Shown here piece by piece: positions 35,445 to 46,270 of a DNA stretch of 64,000 nt (the first letter of the stretch is position 1; the number at the start of each line of letters is the position of its first letter). The notes beneath the pieces were generated by a model. The model did not search any database. It was not told the origin of the DNA and saw only the letters and a list, made by a program, of their open reading frames with translations. The DNA comes from Bartonella sp. HY328 (GTDB taxonomy: Bacteria; Pseudomonadota; Alphaproteobacteria; Rhizobiales; Rhizobiaceae), in the NCBI RefSeq assembly GCF_025449335.1, contig NZ_CP104883.1, positions 1,852,501-1,916,500 of the forward strand, given 5' to 3'. The translations under genes and the position numbers were made by a program.

Positions 35445-38400
35445 TTATTGAATGCGTCCACTTGCATGAGCAAGCATTGTATAAACTTTACCTGTATCGG
35501 AAGTCAAATATTCACGCACTGTATCGTTATTGCCACCGTTCTTAGTAACATCACCAAGTAAACGTTCAAAGTCTGTTATATACTGACTTACCGCGCGGCG
35601 GAACTCACCCTCTAATGCATATTTATGCTTAATTTTTTCAAATATCTTTAAACCACTTGCATTATATAAACGGTTTGGTGTGATATTCCTTTGTCCGCGA
35701 CGATAATACTGCCAAAGCTCGGTAATCGCATTACGATCAATACCTTGAACAATATCAGCAGACATTGAGGTTAAAGTATCGCCTGCATTTTCAACTACTG
35801 GCTTTACTGTATTAACTGGCGTTTGAGCGGCACCCTTATCCATATCATCACGCGAAGCTCTCGCTAACAAATCTGATACCCAACCGCGCGACTGATTTGA
35901 ACGCGGTGTCGATGCTGTGCGTGTATCTTGATGACCTGCACCAGCATCGGTTCCACGATTTACTGTTGGTTGCGGTTGCGGTGCAAAAGCTTGTGGTTGG
36001 ACCTGTACATTTTGGGCAGGAGCATTTTGCACTGGCGTTGCCGGCTTGAATGTAGGTTGTGCCTGATAATTTGTATTTCCACTATTGCGCACAGCAGGAC
36101 GAACAGCATCGCTCACCGCAGTAGAATTTGCCCCCGATAAATAGTTGGTCGCTAATGGAGCCGTATTTTGTACTTGTGAACCAGCAGTAACATTGGAACT
36201 AGCAGGATTATTACCTAAAAGACTAGTATTTTGTGAAACACGAGTATTGGTTGCGGTAAATGGTGTTGTCGCCATTGAAGGCATGATTGAAGGCAATGGA
36301 TCAACATGCATATCACTTACACCAGCTCCAACAAGATCAGCTTGCAACGTCGCTGCCTTTTGCTCCTGCGGTGCAAAACTGCGAACAGGCTCTGCTACAG
36401 TTTGCTTTCTAGGTTCAGGAACAAAAAGGTTAGGCTGGTTAACCGCACCTGCGGCAGGCGTTGATACATCAAAAACTCGGCCAGACTCTTCAACAATCCC
36501 TGATAATTCCTTCAAAGCTTCAATTTGTTCAACGACAGCTTTGCGCATTGCTTCGGTATATTCCTTAGTCTGCGTTGGCAGTGTGCGCACGCCACGACTT
36601 AAATCAGCACGGGTACGGGCCAATTCTTCACGAATTTCTTCGGCTGACTTGCGAATTTCAGATGTTGCACCTTCAAAACGATTAGATGCATCATTTACCA
36701 TTTCACTCAAGGATGATTGCAATTGCGCTGTCGATGAACGAGCTCGCTCTTCAGTACGTTTCATGATTGCAGCAATGATTTGTTCACAATTTTGCATCGT
36801 TTCAGAAACTTCTTCTGACTTTTGCACCAAACCATTTGCTAAAGATGATAACGCAACCTGCCGTTCATCTAGACGATCATTGAACATATCATGAGAACGA
36901 TCAAGAAGCCCTGTAGCTTCTGTCAATATTTTGGCATGATCGTCAAATTGTTGCGAGAATTTAGCAACACCGTCCAAAGTAGATTTTGAAAGACCGTTGA
37001 AACGCTCAAGATCACTGTTGAGATTATTGCTTGTTACAGCAAAACTATCTGATAGCTGACCAATATTTTGTTTAAATTCATTTGTAACATCATTCAAACG
37101 GGTATCAACTTCATAAACACCATTACGAAGAGCATTAACGGTCTGTTGAATAGTACCATTTGACGTATCAAGACGATCGAGAAGCTGAGCAATGCTTTCT
37201 GAAATGTCGTTTTTAATTGCCTTTACAGCGGAAACGGTTTCGTCTGAACTATTAGAAAAATTACTAATAAAGTTATTATTTTCAGAACGCAAACGCTCTT
37301 CAGCTGCACGTGTGACTTCCTTAAGCTGATCACTAAACTGATTAGTGAGCATACCAAGTGAATCACTGGTCTTGGTAGCGGCAGCTTGTAGCTGCTCTGT
37401 CAAGCCATGCAAATCTTGTGTTTTATTAACAAGCTGACTTGCAGTTTTTTGCGTAATTTCTGAAATACGCCCCTCAATAGAGCTTAAGCCCGTTGCAACC
37501 CTCTCTTCTATAAGATTAATGTTTTCTTTTAAGAAAACAGAGCGATCAGCAAGCTTTTGCTCAACCGACTGAGCAGCCTGAACAACAGATCCACCGAGCC
37601 TTTCGCCAGCACTTACCAACATCGTTTCTGCCTTATCTGCCTCACCAGCTAAAGACAAAGCAACTTCGTTCATACGATTATTGATGCGTTCAAGACCTCC
37701 CGACAATTGATCGTCAATTTTGAACGTCTCTTGCTGCAGTCTTGAAGAGGCTGATGAAACATGGCTGCTGATAGCACCAAAGCTATTTTGCAATTGCTCA
37801 TCAATTTTCTGAGCTTCTTCTGTAAGATTACCAGCAGCATCCACCATTTTCTCGTGGATACGGGCGATACTACCTGATAATTGATTATCAACCTTGCGCG
37901 CTTCTTCATTAAGATTTGCAGCAGCACTTGCCATTCTATGGCTGATCAAATCAAGACCAACAGCAATTTGGCCGTCAATTTTACGCGCTTCATCATTAAG
38001 ATTAGAAGAAGCATCGGCCATGCGATTAGCAATAAGGTTCAAACCAGAATGAATATTACCTTCGATAATACGTGATTCATCAGTCAAATTAGCTGCAGCA
38101 TCCGCCATACGACTGCTAATCAAATCGAGACCAGCGTGAATTTGGCCTTCAATTTCTTGCATATTACTCTTAAGCATTTGATCACGAACATTAAATTGTT
38201 CGTCAACATTTTGCGCAGCCTGAACAACCGAACCTGATAGGCGTTGGCCTGCAGACATAATAATATTATGGGCTTTTTCGGCTTCATTACTAAGATTTGC
38301 AGCTGTATTAGCCACACGATTTTCGATCGCACTAAAGCCACCGCTAAGCTGCACTTCAATATCTGCAACATTTTCTTTTAGATAAATAGCACGCTCTTGC

Positions 38401-41400
38401 AACTTGCGTTCAACTTCAAAAACTGACTCTAGTACAGATTCATTTAGCCTATCACCTGCGCGGGCAATCTGGCTTTCAGCACGTTCCGCCTCAGAGGCCA
38501 ATGTACCAGAAACTTCAGAAATACGTTCCCTTAAAGTTTCAGACAATGACAATGCATTTTGTTCAAGCACTGTACGAACATTCGTAACACCGATTTCTAG
38601 CGCATTTTGCAGCGTTGCAGAGCGTTCATCAATAACTGCTGTTTGAGTTTCAAATGCTTTATCAAGCAATCCACTATTATGCTCAACAACCTCGCGCAAA
38701 CTCACAGCACGTTGATCCAACTGCTGACCTTGTAATTCCAAACGCTCATCAACAGTTTGGAGAATACCACCAATATTATTCTTTAGTTCGATTGCTTGCT
38801 GAGAAATAATGTTACCATGATTGTAGAGCGTTTCCTCAATGATACCGTGACCTTGCTCAATTGCGCCCTTAAGATTATTTTGCCCATTTAGCAAAATATT
38901 ATTAAATACACCTTCACCACTGGACAGAGTTTCCTTTAGTCCTTGTTGGCCACTTTGCATGATATCGTTAAAGTTAACGTGCCCTTGATTTAAGGTATCG
39001 GAAAGCATCGCTTGATTAGCGGATAACACTTCAGTCAAAGCATGCTGGCCATTATGCATAATATTATTAAATGTTGCATGGCTACCGCTTAAAGTATCTT
39101 CAAGAACAGCCTGACTACCAGATAATGTTTCCTTTAATACATGCTGCCCTGAGCCAAGCACCTGCTTAATATTTTCCTGCCCCGTTGCAATGGCTTCACC
39201 AATAGCTGCTTCGCTCTTAGTCAAAGTTTCCTTGACGCCGACTAAACGCTCATCAATTGTTTGGGCCAAATGAACGTGATTTTCAGCAAATGCATCTTTT
39301 AATCGTGACGTTTGATCTTCAAGGCGCTCAAGCTGTGTCATAAATGTTGATTTCAATACATCATCATTGGTTATAACCGCAGATTGAACGAGATCAACAT
39401 GCTGGCCTAAAGCCTCAGTAAAAGAAACATTCCCTTGCGCAATCATATCACGAATATGAGCAATACGCGCTTCAATCACACCAGCCTGTTCGCCAAGAAC
39501 AGCATTTAATGCTTCACTATTCATCTTAAGTGAGTCGTTTAGTGCTGTTGAACGTATATCAAGGTTCTTAGATTGAATCTCAATCGCCTCGCGCGCACTC
39601 TCAAAGCCGCGCGAAATAGTTTCTTCAAACTTGGCGCTGCGAACGAGGAACTCTTCAGATTGTGAAGTTGTCTTTTCATCAACCGATTGAATATTTGTTA
39701 AAAGTTTCTCTTCGATTTCACCTACATGGCGCGAAAGCAAGCCCAACTGTGTCGAAACGGTTGCAACAATTTGTGCGGCTTCCTTTTCTAATGTAGTTGA
39801 TAGGCGTTCACGTCCCTCAGTAAACTGATGAATAAAACCACCTGCTCGCTCGTCCACCAATTTGGCAATGGTTGTACCAACAATTTCCATTTCATGAGAA
39901 AGACGTACTTTGGTTTCTTCAACAACAGAAAGAATGCCATCACGACCACCTGTTAAGGTTTGCGCAATATCACGCGTGCGTTGCTGGAATGCATCATTAA
40001 TACGACCGACGTGGGTATCTAAAGCCACATTTAACTTGTCGGTACTTTCCTCTAAAGCTTCTGTGCGAGCAATAAATGAGCGAATTAAGGAAGTACTGCG
40101 ATCATTCAACGATTCGTCTACTTGATCAAGCCGCTTTTCAAACGCCTGAATTGCCAGATTGGTAGCAGTATCAAAACTAGATGAAAGATCACTCGCCTGC
40201 TTTTCAAGATCTAAAATTTGATCGCTGAACTGACGCAAAGACCCTTTTGTCTTCTGATTTATAGTTTCATCTACATGGCTAAACTTGTCATTAAACTCAC
40301 TTACCAACCGATCGGTTGACGACTTAATCCGTGCATCAATCTCCTCTGAACGCTCCTCAATTTCACTAAGGCTACTTGAAATAGCATCGGTTACACTAGT
40401 ACCGTTCTTGGCAAGCCGCCCTGAAAGAAGAGCAAACTGTTCCTCCACCTTGGTGATTTGCTGGGCAAATTGATCTACGGATGATATAGCAAGATTATCA
40501 AGGTTTAAAGGTAAATCCTGCGCACGACTTTCTAACCTTGCGATCTGTTGTGAGAATGTAGCAAGTGACTTCTCACCACGGGTTTCAATTGCTTCATCAA
40601 GGCTGTCAAACTTACTTTGGAAGTCACTAAGCACCTTATCAGCAGTTGATCGCAATCTTGTATCGATATCATCAGACCGCTTCTCGATATCGGAAACACT
40701 ATCATTAACCGCTTCAATAATTTTCTCACCGCTATTGGCTAAACGCCCAGTCAGACTGCTAAAGCGAGTTTCTACATCCTCTGTTCGATCGTGAACGATT
40801 TTAACAAAATCATCCATTTTCGAACCAAGACGTTCTGCAACTGCATTACTTGCTTGCTCTGTATGCTGATCAATTTGAGCAAACCGTGTATCAAGCTCTT
40901 CAAAAAAGCGACCACGTGATGCATCAAAGCTTTCAACCGTTTCAACAAATTTGTTGGACAATTGCTGCGCAACGCCTTCATTAGCAGTATTAAATTCATC
41001 AACCAACTCGCCCCAACGCATATTGAGTGTGTCGGATAATGTCGAGGTAAAGGACTCAGCGGATGCATTAATATGATCAGCAATTGAGTTAAACTCACGT
41101 GTGAGCTGATCTTTTGCGCCTGTAATTGTTGTTTTTACATGCTCAGCATGAGTAGAAACAGCCTCGCGCTCATTAGCGAGCTCAATAATAAGCGAACGAA
41201 TGCGATTTTCATTTTCGCTATAAGCTTGCTCTAAATTATTCACTTCACTTTGCAATAAGGCTTCCAACTCACTGGCGCGCGAAATTGTCCGATCAATACC
41301 ATCGCCCATTGCTTCAACTTCTTGGCGAATCGACGACCCAAGACTTTGTACCCGTTCCTTAGATTCCATTTCAGGTTCAAGCAAACGACGTGCAGCAATA

Positions 41401-42521
41401 TTAATTTCTTCTACGGCATCCTGAAGTTCTCTGGCACGCCGAGCCAACTGGGCAAACCCTGCAAACATCATAATCGGAACAATCGTACCAGCAGTAACCA
41501 GCAAGCCTGAAGCACTAGTCATAAAGCCAGAAAAAGAACTATCTGCCGCAAGCTTATAAGCGGTAGCAACACCACCTACAAACCACAAGGCGCCGAGCGC
41601 TGTAGTACTCCAAAATACTGGCCCCAGCTTAGATTTCTTTTTACTTTTAACAGTCGGAAAGCTAGCATCACGCATCGAAACATTATTTATCGACAGCTCA
41701 TGACGAACTCTATTTGGTTCCGTTTGCCCAACTTTTGGATCTATATCAGGCCGTGAAAACATCGAAGACCGATCGAGATCATCTACACGGCCTGCAACTA
41801 CAGGCTCAACCTTTGAAGCAATAACATTTTTAGCAACATTAATACTTGCATTATCCGCAACAGCAATGCGTTCAACATCCCGTTTATTTGATTTTTCAAC
41901 ACCAGCAATTACCGGCATGTCAATTACAGCAACATCTTGCTCTAAATCATTGGACATTACCGATGAGGTTTCATTGGCATTGCTCTTTGAGAGACTTCCA
42001 ACACGCGGAACAGGACGCACATTAGCAAGTTCTGGTGTTATTTCATCATTTGACAGTTCATCAGCAACCGCATCCATAAATGAAGCAGCGATATCCTCAT
42101 CGAAATTAGGCTTAATAGCTTCACTAGAAACTGCTTCTTGGCCACTAGCCTTTTCTGAGTAATTTGTGTGGGCCACTAACTCTTCCGCAGCCAAAGCCAT
42201 CTGCTGCTCTAAATTTTCAAGATCAAATAGCTCTGAATCTACTTCTTCAAACGCAGTTTCCAATTGCAGCTCTTGCAACAATTCCTCATCATGACTACGC
42301 TGATCAAGAACAACTTGATTTTCCACCGAACTTGATAAAGTGTTTTGATTGGAAAGATTTTCCTGAGATGTACTTTTCTCTACTGCGTTTTCTTCCAATG
42401 AAGCTGAGCGCAAAGCATCATCATCAAAATTAAAGTCGAGAGCATCCTCTACAGCGGCTTCAACATCGATATCAAACTTATCTGCTTTGGTTCTACGTGC
42501 CATATTCCGTCTCATCACCAT
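35445..42521 (-). CDS. Giant coiled-coil membrane protein, GPR (growth pole ring)-like
   Basis: 2358 residues. An acidic N-terminal region (1-290) precedes two membrane helices (about 300-320 and 328-355). About 1700 residues of almost continuous coiled coil with apolipoprotein-like helical repeats follow. One sub-region (about 1105-1240) repeats GQ-x-x-L-x-E-T-L-S-type units; another (about 1450-1625) has 30-32-residue units around NLNEEARKIDGQI. A Pro/Gln/Asn-rich linker follows, then a conserved globular C-terminus (about 2225-2358). Size and architecture match Rhizobiales GPR, which forms a ring at the growing pole in Agrobacterium and is needed for unipolar growth. The start could instead be M7 (42503, MARRTKADK). 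Standalone gene. Confidence 0.85.
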   Translation of the reverse strand: MVMRRNMARRTKADKFDIDVEAAVEDALDFNFDDDALRSASLEENAVEKSTSQENLSNQNTLSSSVENQVVLDQRSHDEELLQELQLETAFEEVDSELFDLENLEQQMALAAEELVAHTNYSEKASGQEAVSSEAIKPNFDEDIAASFMDAVADELSNDEITPELANVRPVPRVGSLSKSNANETSSVMSNDLEQDVAVIDMPVIAGVEKSNKRDVERIAVADNASINVAKNVIASKVEPVVAGRVDDLDRSSMFSRPDIDPKVGQTEPNRVRHELSINNVSMRDASFPTVKSKKKSKLGPVFWSTTALGALWFVGGVATAYKLAADSSFSGFMTSASGLLVTAGTIVPIMMFAGFAQLARRARELQDAVEEINIAARRLLEPEMESKERVQSLGSSIRQEVEAMGDGIDRTISRASELEALLQSEVNNLEQAYSENENRIRSLIIELANEREAVSTHAEHVKTTITGAKDQLTREFNSIADHINASAESFTSTLSDTLNMRWGELVDEFNTANEGVAQQLSNKFVETVESFDASRGRFFEELDTRFAQIDQHTEQASNAVAERLGSKMDDFVKIVHDRTEDVETRFSSLTGRLANSGEKIIEAVNDSVSDIEKRSDDIDTRLRSTADKVLSDFQSKFDSLDEAIETRGEKSLATFSQQIARLESRAQDLPLNLDNLAISSVDQFAQQITKVEEQFALLSGRLAKNGTSVTDAISSSLSEIEERSEEIDARIKSSTDRLVSEFNDKFSHVDETINQKTKGSLRQFSDQILDLEKQASDLSSSFDTATNLAIQAFEKRLDQVDESLNDRSTSLIRSFIARTEALEESTDKLNVALDTHVGRINDAFQQRTRDIAQTLTGGRDGILSVVEETKVRLSHEMEIVGTTIAKLVDERAGGFIHQFTEGRERLSTTLEKEAAQIVATVSTQLGLLSRHVGEIEEKLLTNIQSVDEKTTSQSEEFLVRSAKFEETISRGFESAREAIEIQSKNLDIRSTALNDSLKMNSEALNAVLGEQAGVIEARIAHIRDMIAQGNVSFTEALGQHVDLVQSAVITNDDVLKSTFMTQLERLEDQTSRLKDAFAENHVHLAQTIDERLVGVKETLTKSEAAIGEAIATGQENIKQVLGSGQHVLKETLSGSQAVLEDTLSGSHATFNNIMHNGQHALTEVLSANQAMLSDTLNQGHVNFNDIMQSGQQGLKETLSSGEGVFNNILLNGQNNLKGAIEQGHGIIEETLYNHGNIISQQAIELKNNIGGILQTVDERLELQGQQLDQRAVSLREVVEHNSGLLDKAFETQTAVIDERSATLQNALEIGVTNVRTVLEQNALSLSETLRERISEVSGTLASEAERAESQIARAGDRLNESVLESVFEVERKLQERAIYLKENVADIEVQLSGGFSAIENRVANTAANLSNEAEKAHNIIMSAGQRLSGSVVQAAQNVDEQFNVRDQMLKSNMQEIEGQIHAGLDLISSRMADAAANLTDESRIIEGNIHSGLNLIANRMADASSNLNDEARKIDGQIAVGLDLISHRMASAAANLNEEARKVDNQLSGSIARIHEKMVDAAGNLTEEAQKIDEQLQNSFGAISSHVSSASSRLQQETFKIDDQLSGGLERINNRMNEVALSLAGEADKAETMLVSAGERLGGSVVQAAQSVEQKLADRSVFLKENINLIEERVATGLSSIEGRISEITQKTASQLVNKTQDLHGLTEQLQAAATKTSDSLGMLTNQFSDQLKEVTRAAEERLRSENNNFISNFSNSSDETVSAVKAIKNDISESIAQLLDRLDTSNGTIQQTVNALRNGVYEVDTRLNDVTNEFKQNIGQLSDSFAVTSNNLNSDLERFNGLSKSTLDGVAKFSQQFDDHAKILTEATGLLDRSHDMFNDRLDERQVALSSLANGLVQKSEEVSETMQNCEQIIAAIMKRTEERARSSTAQLQSSLSEMVNDASNRFEGATSEIRKSAEEIREELARTRADLSRGVRTLPTQTKEYTEAMRKAVVEQIEALKELSGIVEESGRVFDVSTPAAGAVNQPNLFVPEPRKQTVAEPVRSFAPQEQKAATLQADLVGAGVSDMHVDPLPSIMPSMATTPFTATNTRVSQNTSLLGNNPASSNVTAGSQVQNTAPLATNYLSGANSTAVSDAVRPAVRNSGNTNYQAQPTFKPATPVQNAPAQNVQVQPQAFAPQPQPTVNRGTDAGAGHQDTRTASTPRSNQSRGWVSDLLARASRDDMDKGAAQTPVNTVKPVVENAGDTLTSMSADIVQGIDRNAITELWQYYRRGQRNITPNRLYNASGLKIFEKIKHKYALEGEFRRAVSQYITDFERLLGDVTKNGGNNDTVREYLTSDTGKVYTMLAHASGRIQ

Positions 42522-42707
42522 TTTTAATCTGCAAGAATCATTTCTGCAAGACTAGTGGCTTTATGCCTGTTAAGAAATTAGAAAGGAAGAAGTTCTGAAC
42601 AAAACGCGATACAAAACAGAACACATCAATTACATAATTACGTGTCATCTTAAGTGAGAATGAACGGAAAAGCAAATAATTTCAGTTATTAATAGGATAA
42701 TTTTATT

Positions 42708-43019
42708 ATGGTAAAAATATTGTTTATAACTTTGCCTGAAATGAAAGAAATCGCACTAAATGGTGAAATTGGTACATCTCTAATGGAATTAGCAGTTATA
42801 AATGATGTTAAGGGAATCATTGGCGAATGTGGTGGGGCATGTTCATGCGCTACCTGTCATGTCTATATTAGCGATGAATGGAGTACCAAACTACCTGACG
42901 CAACTACCATGGAAAATGATATGTTAGATTTTGTCGATAATGTTAAGGAAAATTCGCGTTTAGCCTGCCAAATATTTTTAACTGCAGATTTAAATGGTCT
43001 TAAAGTTTTCATTCCTTAA
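42708..43019 (+). CDS. 2Fe-2S ferredoxin, adrenodoxin type
   Basis: 103 residues with the cluster-binding pattern ECGGACSCATCHVY (Cys-x5-Cys-x2-Cys) and a fourth Cys in RLACQIF. The C-terminal half matches adrenodoxin/FdxB ferredoxins of alphaproteobacteria (DMLDFVDNVKENSRLACQ). It carries single electrons to iron-sulfur assembly or monooxygenase systems. AGGA precedes the ATG. It is divergent from the giant GPR-like gene and isolated from Isc/Suf genes, so the partner is unknown. Confidence 0.93.
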   Translation: MVKILFITLPEMKEIALNGEIGTSLMELAVINDVKGIIGECGGACSCATCHVYISDEWSTKLPDATTMENDMLDFVDNVKENSRLACQIFLTADLNGLKVFIP

Positions 43020-43223
43020 ATGATAAAGCACATACCTAACTTTTCTTGACGTAAAATTTTAAATAAAATAAAAAATACTGCATTGGATTTTACCAATAGA
43101 TAATAATTATACTTAAGTTCCTCATATTGAAAAATTTAAATAGCCACTGTGACACCACAAAAACATTTAATTTCAGCAAAAGCCCACGCATAGCTTAAAA
43201 ATATAACTCAGTAGCCAAATAAC

Positions 43224-43248
43224 AAAAAGGGCGGATATTTATCCGCCC
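43224..43248 (-). terminator. Intrinsic terminator of hupB
   Basis: An 8-bp stem GGGCGGAT / ATCCGCCC with a 4-base loop is followed on the minus strand by TTTTTG. It lies 24 bases past the hupB stop. Confidence 0.88.
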
Positions 43249-43272
43249 TCAATAGGTTAATATAAAATAAGA

Positions 43273-43551
43273 TTACTTTGTATTAACAGCTTCTTTAAGA
43301 GACTTGCCTGCAGAGAATTTTGGTACGTTGCGAGCAGGAATATCAATTTCTACATTGGTTGTTGGAATACGACCCTTAGTAGCAGCGCGATGGGAAACTT
43401 CAAAAGCACCAAAACCAGGTAAACGTACATCACCGCCTGCTGCCAATGCTTCAGTAACAGAGGCAATAAATGCATCTACAGCTGCACCAGCCTGCACTTT
43501 TGTAAGACCAGCTTTTTCTGCAACAGAGCTGACGAGTTCGTTCTTATTCAT
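43273..43551 (-). CDS. hupB: DNA-binding protein HU
   Basis: 92 residues from ATG 43551, which has AAAGGAAA just upstream. HU blocks are MNKNELVSSVAEKAGLTK, VRLPGFGAFEVSHR and the C-terminal IPARNVPKFSAGKSLKEAV. The DNA-binding arm reads ATKGRIPTTNVEIDIPA, differing from the common NPRTGEP form, so arm contacts may differ slightly. It compacts and bends DNA as a homodimer. It follows lon on the same strand, as in Brucella and relatives. Own terminators follow both genes. Confidence 0.95.
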   Translation of the reverse strand: MNKNELVSSVAEKAGLTKVQAGAAVDAFIASVTEALAAGGDVRLPGFGAFEVSHRAATKGRIPTTNVEIDIPARNVPKFSAGKSLKEAVNTK

Positions 43552-43715
43552 TCGGTATTTCCTTTCCTGACTTACCGGAGACATAACAATTTTAGCTATA
43601 AAGCAAGTTTATTGAAATCTACAACAAATTGAAGCAAAAAATTGCTACAACCACCTGTTTTCTGGCTCTTTTCATTATTTTTGTGCAAAAAAGCCACAAA
43701 TTTTAAGAAAATCCC

Positions 43716-43741
43716 AAAAAAAAGAGCGGTAAAAACCGCCC
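43716..43741 (-). terminator. Intrinsic terminator of lon
   Basis: GCGGT (43726-43730) pairs with ACCGC (43735-43739) with a flanking G-C pair, and seven T follow on the minus strand. It lies 22 bases past the lon stop and separates lon from hupB. Confidence 0.75.
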
Positions 43742-43762
43742 TTTTCGTTATATTTTTGTGAA

Positions 43763-46186
43763 TCAGTGCGCTATTGCATGAACACCTTTTTCTTCATCTG
43801 CATCTGAAGCAGTTGAAATTGGACTCAATGGCTCAGTCCACTCAATAGCCTCGGGTTGACGGACCAAAGCATGCTTAAGCACTTCACTTGCATGAGATAC
43901 AGGTATAATTTCCATATTATTCTTAACATTATCAGGAATATCTACCAAATCTTTAGCATTTTCTTCCGGAATAAGGACTGTCTTAATACCACCACGCAAT
44001 GCAGCAAGAAGCTTTTCTTTTAAACCGCCAATCGGCAATACACGACCACGCAATGTAATTTCACCTGTCATGGCAACATCCTTTCGCACAGGAATGCCAG
44101 TCATAATAGATACAATTGCTGTCATCATACCAACACCGGCAGAAGGACCATCTTTGGGTGTAGCACCTTCAGGAACATGGACGTGAATATCACGTTTATC
44201 AAAGAAAGGTGGCTCGATACCAAAATCGACAGCGCGCGAACGTACATATGATGCTGCGGCTGAGATTGATTCCTTCATGACATCACGTAAATTACCAGTC
44301 ACGGTCATGCGGCCTTTACCAGGCATCATGACACCTTCAATAGTAAGCAACTCGCCGCCAACCTCTGTCCAAGCCAAACCAGTAACAATACCAATTTGGT
44401 CTTCGCCGTCAATTTGGCCAAAGCGATAACGTTTAACACCAAGATATTCGTCAATATTATCAGCATTGATCGTCACGGATTTTTTACCCGTCTTAATAAT
44501 CTCAGTCACCGCTTTACGGGCAAGCTTCATCAGCTCACGCTCAAGACTTCTTACACCTGCTTCACGAGTATAATATTGAATGATCGAGCGAATAGCACTC
44601 TCATCAACAAAAAACTCATCTTTTGAAATTGCATGATCACTGATGGCCTTAGGCAGTAAGTGGCGTTTTGCAATTTCAACCTTTTCGTCTTCTGTATAAC
44701 CGGCAATACGGATAATTTCCATACGGTCAAGTAATGGACCAGGAATATTAAGCGTATTAGCCGTTGTTACAAACATGACGTCTGATAAATCATATTCAAC
44801 TTCAAGATAATGATCCATAAAGGTTGAATTCTGCTCTGGATCCAATACCTCCAATAAAGCAGATGATGGATCACCGCGGAAATCTTGCCCCATTTTATCA
44901 ATCTCATCCAAAAGGAAAAGCGGATTAGAACGCTTAGCCTTTTTCATTGATTGAATAATTTTACCTGGCATTGAGCCAATGTAAGTACGGCGATGACCAC
45001 GAATTTCAGATTCATCACGTACACCACCTAACGACATCCGAACATATTCACGACCAGTTGCCTTAGCGATAGAACGTGCAAGTGAAGTCTTACCAACACC
45101 TGGAGGGCCTACCAAACACAAAATTGGCCCCTTAATTTTAGAAATCCGGCTCTGCACAGCAAGATATTCAACAATACGTTCTTTTACCTTATCAAGACCA
45201 AAATGCTCCTCATCAAGAACCTTTTCTGCAAAATTGAGATCCTTCTTTATCTTGGACTTTTTGCCCCAAGGAATCGTTAGCAACCAATCAAGATAATTAC
45301 GAACCACTGTTGCTTCAGCAGACATGGGTGACATGGAGCGAAGTTTTTTAACCTCTGCCGCGGTTTTTTCCTGAGCTTCTTTGCTTAACTTGGTATTTTT
45401 TGCAAGCTCTTCAATTTCAGATACTTCATCACGACCATCTTCGCCTTCGCCAAGCTCTTTCTGGATCGCTTTCATCTGTTCGTTAAGATAATATTCGCGC
45501 TGTGTTTTTTCCATTTGGCGCTTAACACGCGAACGAATACGTTTCTCAACCTGTAAAACAGAAATTTCACCTTCCATAAACGAAAGCGCTTTTTCAAGTC
45601 TTTGCGCTACAGAAAGTAACGATAACATTTCTTGCTTTTCAGAAAGTTTAATAGCAAGATGCGATGCTATAGTGTCTGCCAATTTAGAAGGTTCGTCAAT
45701 TTGGCTAACTGCGGTTACAACCTCTGGTGAAATCTTTTTATTCAATTTCACGTAATTTTCAAAATCCGCAATAACTGAACGTGCTAAAGCCTCAATTTCA
45801 ACCTTATCTTCCTCACCCTCATGAAGAACAATTGCCTCAGCCTGAATATATCCATCATCTTCTGAGAATGCTGATAATTGTGCACGAGCAACACCCTCTA
45901 CAAGTACCTTAACGGTACCATCAGGTAGCTTAAGCAATTGCAAAATATTTGCCAAAGTGCCAATTTCATAAATGTCTTCGGTTTTGGGATCATCATCAGC
46001 GGCATTTTTTTGCGTTGCAAGCAAAATTTGCTTGTCTTCACGCATAGCCACTTCAATAGCTTTAATTGACTTTTCACGCCCAACAAAGAGCGGCACAATC
46101 ATATGCGGGAAGACAACAATATCTCTTAGCGGCAAAACGGCATAAAGCCCGTTCTCGGCTTTTTTAGTCTTCTCGTTATTTTGCAT
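43763..46186 (-). CDS. lon: ATP-dependent protease Lon
   Basis: 807 residues from ATG 46186 (AAAGGAC upstream). The N-terminal substrate-binding LAN domain begins YAVLPLRDIVVFPHMIVPLFVGREKSI. The AAA+ module has Walker A GPPGVGKTSLA and Walker B PLFLLDEIDKMG. The protease domain has the catalytic Ser in PKDGPSAG and Lys in GGLKEKLLAA. It degrades misfolded and regulatory proteins. The frame is open to 46300, but those residues are unlike Lon. A heat-shock-type promoter is suggested at 46271-46301. clpP and clpX, often upstream, are not here. Confidence 0.97.
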   Translation of the reverse strand: MQNNEKTKKAENGLYAVLPLRDIVVFPHMIVPLFVGREKSIKAIEVAMREDKQILLATQKNAADDDPKTEDIYEIGTLANILQLLKLPDGTVKVLVEGVARAQLSAFSEDDGYIQAEAIVLHEGEEDKVEIEALARSVIADFENYVKLNKKISPEVVTAVSQIDEPSKLADTIASHLAIKLSEKQEMLSLLSVAQRLEKALSFMEGEISVLQVEKRIRSRVKRQMEKTQREYYLNEQMKAIQKELGEGEDGRDEVSEIEELAKNTKLSKEAQEKTAAEVKKLRSMSPMSAEATVVRNYLDWLLTIPWGKKSKIKKDLNFAEKVLDEEHFGLDKVKERIVEYLAVQSRISKIKGPILCLVGPPGVGKTSLARSIAKATGREYVRMSLGGVRDESEIRGHRRTYIGSMPGKIIQSMKKAKRSNPLFLLDEIDKMGQDFRGDPSSALLEVLDPEQNSTFMDHYLEVEYDLSDVMFVTTANTLNIPGPLLDRMEIIRIAGYTEDEKVEIAKRHLLPKAISDHAISKDEFFVDESAIRSIIQYYTREAGVRSLERELMKLARKAVTEIIKTGKKSVTINADNIDEYLGVKRYRFGQIDGEDQIGIVTGLAWTEVGGELLTIEGVMMPGKGRMTVTGNLRDVMKESISAAASYVRSRAVDFGIEPPFFDKRDIHVHVPEGATPKDGPSAGVGMMTAIVSIMTGIPVRKDVAMTGEITLRGRVLPIGGLKEKLLAALRGGIKTVLIPEENAKDLVDIPDNVKNNMEIIPVSHASEVLKHALVRQPEAIEWTEPLSPISTASDADEEKGVHAIAH

Positions 46187-46270
46187 TTCGTGTCCTTTCT
46201 GGGACCAATGGCCCCCACCGCCATAATGCATGCTCCAATTTTTGCAAACATGCATCACGCTTCTGAACAG

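Noticed and set aside
36145..36894. Plus-strand open frame of 249 codons inside the giant gene
   Set aside because: Antisense to the GPR-like coding sequence, with Ser/Arg-rich composition typical of a shadow frame.
38000..39400. Repetitive appearance suggesting a tandem DNA repeat or CRISPR-like array
   Set aside because: The periodicity is at the protein level within the coiled-coil gene; no identical direct repeats with unique spacers were seen.
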